Assembly: GCA_029202545.1 (NCBI GenBank)
Contig: CP119311.1
Span: 6,200,001-6,264,000, forward strand
From: Candidatus Pseudobacter hemicellulosilyticus
Lineage (GTDB): Bacteria; Bacteroidota; Bacteroidia; Chitinophagales; Chitinophagaceae
Length of the DNA: 64,000 nt
Reading direction: 5' to 3'
Positions 9,323 to 18,514 of the stretch are shown one piece after another. The first letter of the stretch is position 1. Each line of letters starts with the position of its first letter. The position numbers were made by a program, and so were the translations under genes. Below the pieces are notes generated by a model, which did no database searches, had not been told where the DNA came from, and worked only from the letters and a program-made list of their open reading frames with translations.

Positions 9323-9700
9323 ATGGATAATGAAAAAATGATCGTACTCCTGGTAGAAGACTCCCCCATCATTCGCGACAGGCTGATGAACATGTTGCAG
9401 GAAATGAAAAATATAGAGCGGATCTTCCAGGCCGGGAATTATGAAGAAGCCGTAGAGATCCTGAGCCTCCAGCCTGCCAATGTGCTGATCCTGGATATAG
9501 GCCTGCCCGGTAAAAGTGGCATCGACCTTTTGCGCACCATTGACCAGCGCCAGTATAAGCTCAGCATCATTGTATTCACCAACCAGGCCGATGAGTATTA
9601 TCGCAAGCTCTGCCTGTCCCTCGGAGCCCACTACTTTCTCGATAAAACAAAAGATTTTGATAAGATCCCTGCCCTCATAGCAGATATACAGAAAAACTAA
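9323..9700 (+). CDS. Stand-alone receiver-domain protein (CheY-like)
   Basis: The 125-residue protein consists of a single response-regulator receiver domain. It has the acidic pocket ED (12-13), phospho-acceptor Asp58 in NVLILDIGLPGKSG, the Thr/Ser-position segment IVFTNQAD and the Lys in FLDKTKDF. There is no output domain. I chose the ATG at 9323 (MDNEKMIVLLVEDSP) because an earlier frame extension to 9290 carries no conserved sequence. The gene has its own upstream terminator-bounded space, so it may be transcribed separately from the kinase/NarL pair, but a link as phosphate sink or adaptor is plausible. Confidence 0.88.
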   Translation: MDNEKMIVLLVEDSPIIRDRLMNMLQEMKNIERIFQAGNYEEAVEILSLQPANVLILDIGLPGKSGIDLLRTIDQRQYKLSIIVFTNQADEYYRKLCLSLGAHYFLDKTKDFDKIPALIADIQKN

Positions 9701-10523
9701 ACGAGCAGCCTATGTAAGTGATTATTCCCTATGAAACAACCAGCAGTCCGTATGCCCTTATGTCCAAAGTGTCCGTCCAGACACTAAGTCCAATGAGATC
9801 CAGGTCCATCATGAAAAACCGCCCTCTGTGCAACCGTAAGAAAAATCTTTAGCTAAACCCGAATTGACCACAATGTATCGCTTTCGGCTGTTAGACCCTT
9901 AACAGCATCCATAACCGAAACCAGCTGTTCATTTCCGCTGCAACAGCAAGGTATTCCTACCGACCACCCGCTACATTGTGTCCTTTTACAACAACCAGCT
10001 GAAGTAATTCCAAAATCCGTACCCTACTGAAAACCTTTCGAGACTTTTGGTGAAGGCTTTAACCACCAACTACCCTGAACCGCAGAAAATTATTTCAGAT
10101 TAGTAAGCATCAACCGGACCCCTGACCTGCCGTGGAATTGAACCTCAAATACAAATTGTTTTACCCTGACCACAACCAACCCCTGGCCCCCGACAACCAT
10201 AACCCCAACCGTAGAGAACCCCTGAATGGAACAAACTTTACCTGAACGTAGAAAAGCCCCTGAACCTGACCATCGTAGAATGAACAGTAACTAATATGCC
10301 TTTGAAGGAACCCCTGACCCGACCGGTAGAAAAGCCCTTAATGGAAAACAGTACAGCAATAATGCCCCAACAGACTTTTGTTCCAACAACACGTAGAAAA
10401 TAACCCTTACTACGGACAGCCCAGTGGCGCCGTTTAATCCAAAGCTTATTGCTGACAGTTGTAGAATGCCCAAATGGCCCCTTTTTGGCCCTCAATCCCT
10501 AACCGGAGAAAGAAGATGTTTAG
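9701..10523. other. Gene-poor A/C-rich stretch with degenerate repeats
   Basis: About 0.8 kb has no credible gene. The plus strand is strikingly poor in G and rich in CCCTGA and AACC runs. A loose motif of the form C-G-T-A-G-A-A-A/T recurs at about 10081 (CGCAGAAAA), 10210, 10247, 10274, 10325, 10392 and 10461, often next to CCCCTGAA or CCCTTAATGG. A small hairpin with AGTGTC/GACACT arms lies at 9768-9785. It could be an untranslated RNA, a decayed repeat array or a regulatory tract; nothing shows which. Confidence 0.5.
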
Positions 10524-10610
10524 AGTGAAGGCTGACATCTTTAAATCCGAAGTTGCCGGACGATGAACCCCATCGTTCCGGCAACAGTTTTTCAGCAGTC
10601 AGCTTTCACT
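10524..10610. repeat. Nested inverted repeat (hairpin inside outer arms)
   Basis: The outer arms AGTGAAGGCTGAC (10524-10536) and GTCAGCTTTCACT (10598-10610) pair with one mismatch. Inside them is a GC-rich hairpin (10552-10585) with GTTGCCGG/CCGGCAAC and CGATG/CATCG pairing, followed by TTTTT at 10588-10592. The inner hairpin alone would be a good plus-strand terminator. The outer arms suggest a larger RNA fold or a small mobile palindrome. Confidence 0.65.
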
Positions 10611-10637
10611 AAAGGAATACTGCTCAACACCAAAAAA

Positions 10638-10668
10638 CAGGGCGCTGCCGCTTGCGGAGGGCGCCCTG
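10638..10668 (-). terminator. Minus-strand rho-independent terminator
   Basis: The perfect arms CAGGGCGC (10638-10645) and GCGCCCTG (10661-10668) are followed, when read on the minus strand, by TTTTTT. On the plus strand the trailing sequence is weaker. No intact minus-strand gene ends just upstream of it; only the remnant at 10697-10840 does. Confidence 0.7.
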
Positions 10669-10696
10669 TGGATTTTGGGGCAACAGTCCGGCTGCT

Positions 10697-10840
10697 TCAT
10701 TCAATGGCTATCCGTACAAACTGGTCTCCATAGTAGCTGCGCTTATGCAGCCGCTACAACGGCATCAGAGAGAGGAGCCCCTTGGGATGTCTGTAGCGGG
10801 TACGGCCTTTGCAGTCCTGCCATAGCAGCAGGCCTTTCAT
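10697..10840 (-). pseudogene. Possible remnant of a small minus-strand gene
   Basis: Reading the minus strand from the ATG at 10840 gives 28 sensible residues (MKGLLLWQDCKGRTRYRHPK and on), one in-frame TAG, then RLHKRSYYGDQFVRIAIE and a TGA at 10699-10697. A strong minus-strand terminator follows 29 bases later. The position before a terminator and the protein-like composition suggest the tail of a lost gene, cut by the uvrA gene and by the stop. I do not recognise the protein, and it could be chance. Confidence 0.25.
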
Positions 10841-10894
10841 AAACTGAAAAAGCGCTATGTTGCACTGTCTATTCTTTCCAATTTTATTGTACGC

Positions 10895-13429
10895 ATGAAC
10901 AACAACAAGGAATCCGTCAGCAGACCGGTCAGCGGTTACGTGCAGGTACGTGGGGCACGTGAGCATAACCTGAAAAACATAAACGTGGATATCCCCCGTG
11001 ATGCATTGGTAGTGTTCACCGGTGTGTCCGGTTCGGGCAAATCTTCCCTGGCCTTCGGCACCCTCTATGCCGAGGCCCAGCGGCGCTACCTGGAATCGGT
11101 ATCGCCCTATGCCCGCCGCCTCTTTCACCAGATGGAAGTTCCCGAAGTGGATGCCATTGACGGCCTGCCCCCGGCCGTGGCCCTGCAACAGCAGCGCGGC
11201 ACTCCCACTACCCGCTCTTCAGTGGGCAGCGTCACCACGCTCTCCAACCTGCTGCGCATGCTGTACTCCCGGGCGGGCGATTATCCTCCCGGCCAATCCA
11301 TTTTGTACGCTGAATCTTTTTCTCCCAATACCCCTGACGGGGCCTGCCCTCAATGCCATGGCCTCGGCCGCCTCTATGAAGTGACCGAAGCTTCGATGGT
11401 GCCTGATCCCAGCCTCAGCATCCGGGAGCGGGCCATAGCCGCCTGGCCCACCGCCTGGGGCGGCCAGAACCTCCGTGAGATCCTGATGACGCTGGGCTAT
11501 GATGTGGACATTCCCTGGAAGGACCTGCCACAGAAGGACCGCGACTGGATCCTCTTTACAGACGAGCAGCCCGTGGTGCCCGTGTACTCCGGCTTCACCG
11601 CCGCCGAAATGAAAAAAGCGCTGAAAAGAAAAGATGAACCCAGCTATATGGGCACTTTCTCCAGCGCCCGCCGTCATGTGCTGCACACTTTTGCCAACAC
11701 GCAGAGCGCACAGATGAAGAAAAGGGTGATGCAGTTTATGCTGAGCATGGAATGCAGCCTGTGCAAGGGGAAGCGACTGAAACCCGAATCCCTGTCCGTT
11801 CATTTTTCCGGTATGGATATTACGGAGCTGTCACGCCTCTCTCTGGGTAAACTGGCGGCCTTATTCACTCCTTACGTTAATGATCAATCGAAAAACTTTA
11901 ATAAATTATTCCAGGACCACCCGGAGAAAGCCCTGGTGGTGCGCCGCATTGCGGAAGACCTGGTAGCCCGCCTTCAGGTACTGACGGACCTCGGCCTGGG
12001 CTACCTGACCCTGGAACGCAGCACGCCTACCTTATCGCCCGGAGAGCTGCAGCGGTTGCGACTGGCCACCCAGGTCCGTTCCAACCTGTTTGGCGTAGTA
12101 TATGTTCTGGACGAACCATCCGCGGGCCTGCACCCTGCCGATACGGAGGCCCTGCTTCGCGCCCTGGACCGGTTAAAAGCCAGCGGCAACTCGCTCTTTG
12201 TAGTGGAACATGAAATGGATGTCATCCGTCATGCCGACTGGATAGTGGATGTAGGTCCCGCCGCCGGTGAACAGGGCGGCCAGATCCTGTACAGCGGACC
12301 TACCAAAGGCCTTGCACAGGTTAGCGATTCCCGCACCCGGGAATACCTGTTCCCCGAAAGCATAGCGCAGCCCCGCCAGCCACGCAAACCACAGCACTGG
12401 CTGCAGCTCCGCGGCATCACCCGCAATAACCTGCACCAGCTGGACGCCGACCTGCCCATCGGGCTGTTCACCGCCGTTACAGGCATCTCCGGCTCCGGCA
12501 AGTCCAGCCTGATCAGCCAGGGGCTGGTGGAACTGGTCAGTGAACAGTTAGGCCATTCCATAGATAATGAGGAAGAAGAAAATGAAGCGCTGACAGACAA
12601 TAGCACTATCCCCACCGGTGGCCGGATAGCTGCCGGCATGGAACATATCAAAAGACTTGTGCGTGTAGACCAGAAACCTATTGGCCGTACGCCCCGCTCC
12701 AACCTGGCCACCTATACCGGCCTGTTTGACCAGGTGCGCAAACTCTTTGCCGCCACCAAAATGGCCAAAGCCCGTAAATATGATGCAGGCAGATTCTCTT
12801 TCAACGTGGCCAAAGGCCGCTGCGAGACCTGCGCCGGCGAAGGCTTTGTGATGGTAGAGCTGCTCTTCCTGCCCAGTGTATACAGCCCCTGCCCTACCTG
12901 CCAGGGCGCCCGCTACAATGCCAAAACACTGGAGGTACAGTACCGCGGAAAGAATATTGCCAATGTGCTGCGCATGACCGTCAACGAGGCCTACGAATTC
13001 TTTGCTGATGATGCTACCCTCCATCGCAGCCTGCATATGGTGCGGGAAGTGGGCCTGGGTTACCTGCGGCTGGGACAATCCGCTACCGAACTCTCCGGCG
13101 GCGAAGCACAGCGGATCAAACTGGCTACGGAATTGCAACGCACCCAACGTGGGGACAGTTTATATATTTTGGACGAACCAACAACAGGCCTCCATCCTTC
13201 GGACGTGGAAAAGCTGCTGGTACAGCTCGATGGCCTGGTTCAGGCCGGCAATACCGTTATTGCCGTAGAACATGACATGCATATCATTGCCCATAGCGAC
13301 TGGGTCATTGACATTGGCCCCGGCGCCGGGGAAGAAGGCGGGAAAATAGTGGCCGCCGGCACACCGGAACAGGTAGCCAAAGCCAGCAACAGCCGGACTG
13401 CTCCTTACCTGTTGCGGGCATTGCAATAA
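10895..13429 (+). CDS. uvrA: UvrA-like excinuclease ATPase, short UvrA2 type
   Basis: The 844-residue protein has two ABC ATPase modules. The first has Walker A GVSGSGKSS (about residue 45), signature LSPGELQRLRLA (about 380) and Walker B VLDEPSAGLHP. The second has GISGSGKSS, LSGGEAQRIKLA and ILDEPTTGLHP. Zinc-binding CxxC pairs are present: CPQC near 150, CSLC near 288, and CETC with CPTC near 645-670. Only about 335 residues separate the first Walker A from its signature, roughly 100 fewer than in full-length UvrA of about 940 residues, which indicates loss of the UvrB-binding insertion, as in UvrA2/DrrC proteins. Family knowledge links such proteins to DNA damage or DNA-binding drug tolerance. 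No other repair gene is adjacent. Confidence 0.9.
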   Translation: MNNNKESVSRPVSGYVQVRGAREHNLKNINVDIPRDALVVFTGVSGSGKSSLAFGTLYAEAQRRYLESVSPYARRLFHQMEVPEVDAIDGLPPAVALQQQRGTPTTRSSVGSVTTLSNLLRMLYSRAGDYPPGQSILYAESFSPNTPDGACPQCHGLGRLYEVTEASMVPDPSLSIRERAIAAWPTAWGGQNLREILMTLGYDVDIPWKDLPQKDRDWILFTDEQPVVPVYSGFTAAEMKKALKRKDEPSYMGTFSSARRHVLHTFANTQSAQMKKRVMQFMLSMECSLCKGKRLKPESLSVHFSGMDITELSRLSLGKLAALFTPYVNDQSKNFNKLFQDHPEKALVVRRIAEDLVARLQVLTDLGLGYLTLERSTPTLSPGELQRLRLATQVRSNLFGVVYVLDEPSAGLHPADTEALLRALDRLKASGNSLFVVEHEMDVIRHADWIVDVGPAAGEQGGQILYSGPTKGLAQVSDSRTREYLFPESIAQPRQPRKPQHWLQLRGITRNNLHQLDADLPIGLFTAVTGISGSGKSSLISQGLVELVSEQLGHSIDNEEEENEALTDNSTIPTGGRIAAGMEHIKRLVRVDQKPIGRTPRSNLATYTGLFDQVRKLFAATKMAKARKYDAGRFSFNVAKGRCETCAGEGFVMVELLFLPSVYSPCPTCQGARYNAKTLEVQYRGKNIANVLRMTVNEAYEFFADDATLHRSLHMVREVGLGYLRLGQSATELSGGEAQRIKLATELQRTQRGDSLYILDEPTTGLHPSDVEKLLVQLDGLVQAGNTVIAVEHDMHIIAHSDWVIDIGPGAGEEGGKIVAAGTPEQVAKASNSRTAPYLLRALQ

Positions 13430-13465
13430 GTAGTTGGCTATTGATGCCGTAGCCGAAAAAAGAAA

Positions 13466-13485
13466 GGCACAGGTTTCCCTGTGCC
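13466..13485. terminator. Bidirectional terminator between convergent genes
   Basis: The arms GGCACAGG (13466-13473) and CCTGTGCC (13478-13485) surround a four-base loop. The left flank is A-rich (T-rich on the minus strand) and the right flank contains gccttt. It lies between the ends of the uvrA-like gene and the giant ATPase gene. Confidence 0.7.
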
Positions 13486-13512
13486 GCCTTTAAGGTCTAA
13501 TGGTAATGGCTA

Positions 13513-16500
13513 CTATGGTTTGGTGAGGGCCTTTACAATGGCTTGCAGCTGTTCGCCAAAATTGCTCAGCTCCGCCAGCATCTTGCCGGAAGTATCAGCT
13601 TGATCCAGGCCGCCAAATCGGTTATTCTTCTGGAAGATAAGCCTGATCTGCTCCCAGCGATCCTGTTCTTCAGGTGTCAGGAAACCAGCCAGTTCTTTTA
13701 ATTTGAGGAGATTGGCCTCGGCATCCGAGGTCAGGGTCTGTGATTCCCCTTCATAATGCGAGAGCAGCAGGGTCTTTACTTCCTCCTGGTTCATCAGCGG
13801 TACTACCTTGCCCACCATCTTATTCATATTCCGGTAGGAGCCCTGCAGCTTAAAAGCAGGCTCGGTCCGGTAAGCATCTTTCATCGCCGCACTGGCAATG
13901 TACTGCTGGTTCACCCTGATGACCAGGTCCCTGATCTGGAGGATATGTTTCAATACAGCCAGCACATCCTCCACTTCCTGGGCAGTATAGTTGCCTTCCA
14001 GGTCGGGCAGAAGGTCCGACTGTGTTTCAATATAATTCACCAGCTTGTAGAGGTCCTCAAAACTGCGGTTGCTGATACGTTGCAGGATCCTGTTCTCCGC
14101 CACCGCATTCTCTACCAGGCTGAGATTGAACAGCTGTTCGGAGTTGCCGGTCACATCGCCCAGGTTGTACACATCGGAACGGTTGGCCAGCATGTCCGGG
14201 ATCTTGAACTTCTCTCCACTCTCGGTGTATGGGTTGCCGGCCATGACCACACAGAAACGCTTGCCGCGCAGGTCATAGGTTTTACTGCTGCCCTCAAAAA
14301 TGCCGTCCATCTTACGCTGGCCATCCGCCAGGGAAATGAACTGTTGCAGGAATTCAGGGCTACAGTGCTGGATATCGTCCACATAGAGCATCACGTTATC
14401 CGCCATCTCAAAGGCCAGGTTGATCTTTTTCAATTCTTCCCGCGCACCGGAAGTAGTGGCTTCCGCCGGATCAATGGAGACAATAGAATGCCCGATGGTA
14501 GGACCATTGATCTTCACAAAATGCAGGCCCATGGTCTTGGCCAGGTACTCCATTAAGGTGGTCTTACCATAACCCGGCGGTGATACCAGCAATAACATAC
14601 CCATACGCGCTGTCCGCTTTTCATCGCCCGCCGCACCGATCTGTTTGGCCATATTGGCGCCAATCAGCGGGAAATACACTTCATTGATCAGCCGGTTCCG
14701 CACAAAGGAGCCCAGCACCTTGGGTTCAAACTCCGCAATCTTCAACGCCCGAGCATAACTGCTCACCAGCTGCTCCTTCTGCTGGTTGAAAGCCAGGTAA
14801 CCCGGCACTACCTGTTGGGTATAGTCCTGTAGCTTAGCCATGAAGGAATGGTAATGCAGGCGATAGGTCTGTTCATTGATCACCCCATGGGTGCCTTTCA
14901 GCCCGGTGACGACCGCCGTATCAGAAGCGGCATGCTCCCGGTAACCATGATTATTGAACAGCAGCAGGCAGACAGCCTCATCCAGGTATTGCTCATTGTA
15001 CCGGTCCGTGGCAGGCTGGGATTGCAGAAAGGCCGCTACCCAATTTTGGATCAGGTAAAACCTTTCAGTGACGCTGAAATTTGCATGGGTAGCATCCTGC
15101 AAAAAGGCATCGGTCTTTTTCTTTGCCTGCAAAAACTCACGAAAATCTTTTTTAAGCTGGAGGGCCTGCTGGCTGGCCGTAAAAAAGCGGCTGCCGGCAA
15201 ACTCCGTATAGAGATACTGGGCCAGCAGGTGCTCGTCCACAGGTTCTGTTACCGGTTTTTGCAGGCGATATTGTTTGATGATCCTTTTTTCTACAAACAG
15301 GAACTGCCTGTTGTCAGGGAAACTGTCCTGGATCAATTGCGCCGCACTGATCAGCTGCAACAGGTGCTGACTGAGCTGCGGGTCCAGCTGGAACCAGAAC
15401 AACTGCGCCGCCACCCGGATAGCCGGAGCATATTGCAGTACACCCAGCGCCTCCTGCAGCCGCTGCACCTGCTGGAAAATAAGCAGGGCATCTGTATTGT
15501 GTACGCCTTTCAGGTAAGCTGCACTATAGTCTTTTTCTACTCTTTCATTGATAAAGGCTTCGCTGTTCCAGCCAGCGCCCTGCTGCCGGCTTTCCTGCCA
15601 GGCCTGGTAGGCCAGGTATTCGCCCCGGTATACAGCGGCATTTTCTGATACCAGCTCCTGCTCCCAGAGATGCCGGTATTTATACAGCTCTTCCGAACTC
15701 ACCTCTTTGTAGAAGCTGGTGCCAATGAGGTGATAGAACAACACTTCATTCCTGCGCACAATGGTCAGGTTGAGCTGCTGCCTGTTGACAACAAATTTAT
15801 AGGAACCGAGCCCAATGATATTCTGACCATCCACAAACAGCTCGGTCCTGTCCTTCAGGTTACGCAACGCATCTTCCTGTGCTACTTTCAGCAGGTTCTC
15901 CAGGTTCTCGGCCTTGGCCACATCACCAGCGGCCCGCAGTTCATCTGCCAGGCTCCTGATCTTTTCAATCATCGGGTCGGACGAAAAGAAAGCATAAATA
16001 GCCTCCTTGCTGTCCATGGCCTGGGCCTTGTTACCAATATTTTTCAGCACCCGGATACCGATCTGCTCCAGGGCCGATGTCCGTTTGTTGAGCTGGGCAA
16101 TCAGCAATTCCTTCCTGCCGTTGAAGGCCTTGATCACTTCATCCCGCTTGTCGGCTATCTTCTCCACAAAATCCCCGAAGTCGGCAAACTTGCTTTCCAG
16201 CTCTTCCACCTGGATACTGATCCGCGTGAAATAGTCCTCACATTTTTCCGGCGTATCTGACAGGTCCAGGAAATTGACAATGCTTTGCTCCAGCAGGGTG
16301 AGCTGGGCATGGAACTCGCCGGTAGCCTCCTTGCTGCGGAGCGATTGGATAGTCCTGGTCAGGTCCGCACGCACTTCATTGAGCGAAGCGAAGATCAGGG
16401 AGATCTTTTCAATGATCCTGGTAGTCTGAGTGGTATCTTCTATCTTCAGGCTGTTCAGGATATCTACCAGCATCTCCAGTTCCCCGGCAATGCCTTTCAC

Positions 16501-18357
16501 CGCCTGCTCTACAGCCTGTGCATCGATTACTTTAGTAACCGTAGTCACCACCTGCTTCTGCTGCGCTACCTTATCTTCATAAGGCTGCAGCGCTTTTTCC
16601 TGCAACAGGAAGCTGACCGTATCCTGCGACAGCGAGGCCGTATATTGCTGTAAGGTCTCCTTTAACTGCTGGACCGCCGTCTGGTCAACATATTTTACAT
16701 TCAGCAGGTCTATCACCGAACCCTGCATGGCGCGGGTAGCTGCTAACAGCCTGACCAGTTGGTCCAGGGAGGTAATGACCGCATTCTTAACATCTATTAC
16801 CAGCTGCGCTACTTTCTGCTGCATACCTTTCAGGGCATCCCGGGCATGCTGGCGCTGGGCCTGCACTTTGGCAAACTCATCAATAGCCGTACTGGCTATC
16901 TCCCGGATCTGCAACAGCGGAGTGGCCAGGTCAAAAGTAGCTGGGTCTTTTATCCAGAAGAAGGAGTCCGTAATATCGTTGGCCTTCTTATAAATATCTT
17001 CATACAGCCCTTCGTAGGAATCTTCTTTGAGCAATAGCTGGATCACCTCCTGGCTCTCCGCCATGGCGGCTACAATATCCTTATTGCCGATCTTGTACAG
17101 CACGTTATTGCTCATGGCGGCATTCTCCACCAGCACAGCCGAATAGGGCGTTTGCCAGATCTGTACCTGGTGATGGCGTACGGCTTCATTCTCCGACCGG
17201 AAATAGATCAGGGTACCATTATCCAGTACGGTAAAGCCATTACAGATAATGGGCGTTTCCACCTGCTGCATGATGACGTTGTAGGACATCAGCACGTAGG
17301 TATTGGTCAGGTTCTGGTAGAAGATGTACAGGAAATCTTCCCCGTTGGGAGAAGCAATGCTCCGGACAAAATCCAGGTCGGTGATGGCAGAATCAAAGAT
17401 CTTGTACTCACCGTTCTGGAGATAATAACCATTGGGGAAGATGACCCCCTGGTTATCGGGCAACAGGATACCTGCGTCCAGCAGCATGCTGATAGGTACT
17501 ACTTCCTTGGTTCGTACATTAAAAATATAACTGCGTTCTTCTTCCTGGTAGGGTTTAATACGCAGGGCAATCAGGTTGCCCAGGTCTGCGTAATGGTATT
17601 CAGCGTCATCCAGCTGCTGGTCCTTGTTGAGTACCGGTTCGGCATAGATCCCGCGACCGGTATCCGTATTGTCCTCGATCTTGAAAGTGATATCGCCGCC
17701 CACAGCTTCAATGAACACTTTATCCAGGATGGAGATATGCGGATGTATGCCCAGTCGCCGGTCTTCCAGCGTGGTTTTTATCCACTGGAAATCGTGCTGG
17801 AGCGACAGTTTTACTTCATGGATGCTCCGGTCGTCAATATAGGTGAGCTGGTTGTTCTTCACCAGCCATTTGAAGGCTTTGCGGTCTTCGGGATTCTTGC
17901 TGGTCTGGAAGATCATGTACAGGAAATTCTCGGTCCTCCTGAACTTGCCAAAAATTGAATCCCGGTAATATTTATACAGGTTGGTAAAATCCGTTACAAA
18001 AGCCGCATCATTGATGAGGGTCAACGGCTGCGGATCAAAATGATTATCCTGGAAACGGTAGATGCTGAATACATCACTCAGCTTAATATCTTCCCGCAGT
18101 CCAAAATGCACGTTGTAGGCAAAGATGCAAAGATCGCCAAAGGCCATGATGCCCCGGGCCACGCCATGGTTCTCTGTGCTGATGCGCTGGTTGGCGATCA
18201 GCTCAAAACCTGCCGAGCTGAAGATCTCCTTGCGGGCTGTATTGAGCCTGGCCAGCCGTTGCGCCAGTTCCAGCCGCTGGTCGGTCAGCCGGTTCCGGAT
18301 GATCTCATAGGTACCCGAGTCCAATGCTGCCACCGCTTGCTGTTCTGTATCCGCCAT
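13513..18357 (-). CDS. Giant AAA ATPase of the flotillin/PspA locus (DUF3686 type)
   Basis: The protein is about 1614 residues from the ATG at 18357 (MADTEQQAVAALDSGTYEII); an in-frame GTG at 18456 would add 33 unremarkable residues. The first ~430 residues are a domain resembling DUF3686, found at the start of proteins labelled DNA repair ATPase. Next comes a long coiled-coil-rich middle (about 480-900) and further helical segments. A C-terminal AAA module has Walker A PPGYGKTT near residue 1262, Walker B NVMLYVDDIQH near 1325 and an arginine-rich sensor region (DLRGKRFCVVMAGNPYTESG). It has no signal peptide or membrane helix, so it should be cytosolic. It is the last gene of the YjfI-PspA-YqiJ-flotillin operon, which points to membrane stress work rather than DNA repair (inference). 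Confidence 0.8.
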   Translation of the reverse strand: MADTEQQAVAALDSGTYEIIRNRLTDQRLELAQRLARLNTARKEIFSSAGFELIANQRISTENHGVARGIMAFGDLCIFAYNVHFGLREDIKLSDVFSIYRFQDNHFDPQPLTLINDAAFVTDFTNLYKYYRDSIFGKFRRTENFLYMIFQTSKNPEDRKAFKWLVKNNQLTYIDDRSIHEVKLSLQHDFQWIKTTLEDRRLGIHPHISILDKVFIEAVGGDITFKIEDNTDTGRGIYAEPVLNKDQQLDDAEYHYADLGNLIALRIKPYQEEERSYIFNVRTKEVVPISMLLDAGILLPDNQGVIFPNGYYLQNGEYKIFDSAITDLDFVRSIASPNGEDFLYIFYQNLTNTYVLMSYNVIMQQVETPIICNGFTVLDNGTLIYFRSENEAVRHHQVQIWQTPYSAVLVENAAMSNNVLYKIGNKDIVAAMAESQEVIQLLLKEDSYEGLYEDIYKKANDITDSFFWIKDPATFDLATPLLQIREIASTAIDEFAKVQAQRQHARDALKGMQQKVAQLVIDVKNAVITSLDQLVRLLAATRAMQGSVIDLLNVKYVDQTAVQQLKETLQQYTASLSQDTVSFLLQEKALQPYEDKVAQQKQVVTTVTKVIDAQAVEQAVKGIAGELEMLVDILNSLKIEDTTQTTRIIEKISLIFASLNEVRADLTRTIQSLRSKEATGEFHAQLTLLEQSIVNFLDLSDTPEKCEDYFTRISIQVEELESKFADFGDFVEKIADKRDEVIKAFNGRKELLIAQLNKRTSALEQIGIRVLKNIGNKAQAMDSKEAIYAFFSSDPMIEKIRSLADELRAAGDVAKAENLENLLKVAQEDALRNLKDRTELFVDGQNIIGLGSYKFVVNRQQLNLTIVRRNEVLFYHLIGTSFYKEVSSEELYKYRHLWEQELVSENAAVYRGEYLAYQAWQESRQQGAGWNSEAFINERVEKDYSAAYLKGVHNTDALLIFQQVQRLQEALGVLQYAPAIRVAAQLFWFQLDPQLSQHLLQLISAAQLIQDSFPDNRQFLFVEKRIIKQYRLQKPVTEPVDEHLLAQYLYTEFAGSRFFTASQQALQLKKDFREFLQAKKKTDAFLQDATHANFSVTERFYLIQNWVAAFLQSQPATDRYNEQYLDEAVCLLLFNNHGYREHAASDTAVVTGLKGTHGVINEQTYRLHYHSFMAKLQDYTQQVVPGYLAFNQQKEQLVSSYARALKIAEFEPKVLGSFVRNRLINEVYFPLIGANMAKQIGAAGDEKRTARMGMLLLVSPPGYGKTTLMEYLAKTMGLHFVKINGPTIGHSIVSIDPAEATTSGAREELKKINLAFEMADNVMLYVDDIQHCSPEFLQQFISLADGQRKMDGIFEGSSKTYDLRGKRFCVVMAGNPYTESGEKFKIPDMLANRSDVYNLGDVTGNSEQLFNLSLVENAVAENRILQRISNRSFEDLYKLVNYIETQSDLLPDLEGNYTAQEVEDVLAVLKHILQIRDLVIRVNQQYIASAAMKDAYRTEPAFKLQGSYRNMNKMVGKVVPLMNQEEVKTLLLSHYEGESQTLTSDAEANLLKLKELAGFLTPEEQDRWEQIRLIFQKNNRFGGLDQADTSGKMLAELSNFGEQLQAIVKALTKP

Positions 18358-18514
18358 ACTATAAGTCGATAAAGGTTCAATAAAGTGGATCCAACTGATC
18401 TGTTGGCGCTGACCCAAAAAGAGTGCCGGGCGGAAAAGTACAGGAACTGTTTTCACCTGTTATCCCGGAAGCAAATTCCTTTCAGGTCAGGCCCGATCAT
18501 GCCTGCAAAACGGT

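Noticed and set aside
10238..10495. 85-codon minus-strand frame in the repeat tract
   Set aside because: Its apparent internal repeats (GFSTGR, GFSTFR) come from the DNA repeat, not from a protein family.
10074..10520. CRISPR array
   Set aside because: The repeats are short, variable and irregularly spaced, and no cas gene is near.
10754..11188. 144-codon minus-strand frame overlapping the uvrA start
   Set aside because: Most of it is antisense to clear UvrA sequence. Only the last part, beyond uvrA, is kept as a possible gene remnant.
17504..17516. TTGGTTCGT match inside the giant ATPase gene
   Set aside because: Only nine to eleven bases match the dispersed repeat, and it lies in conserved coding sequence. 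Similar short matches at 12111, 13171 and 41931 are also coding.
18358..18456. Upstream GTG start for the giant ATPase
   Set aside because: The 33 extra residues look non-conserved, and the ATG at 18357 gives a normal soluble start.
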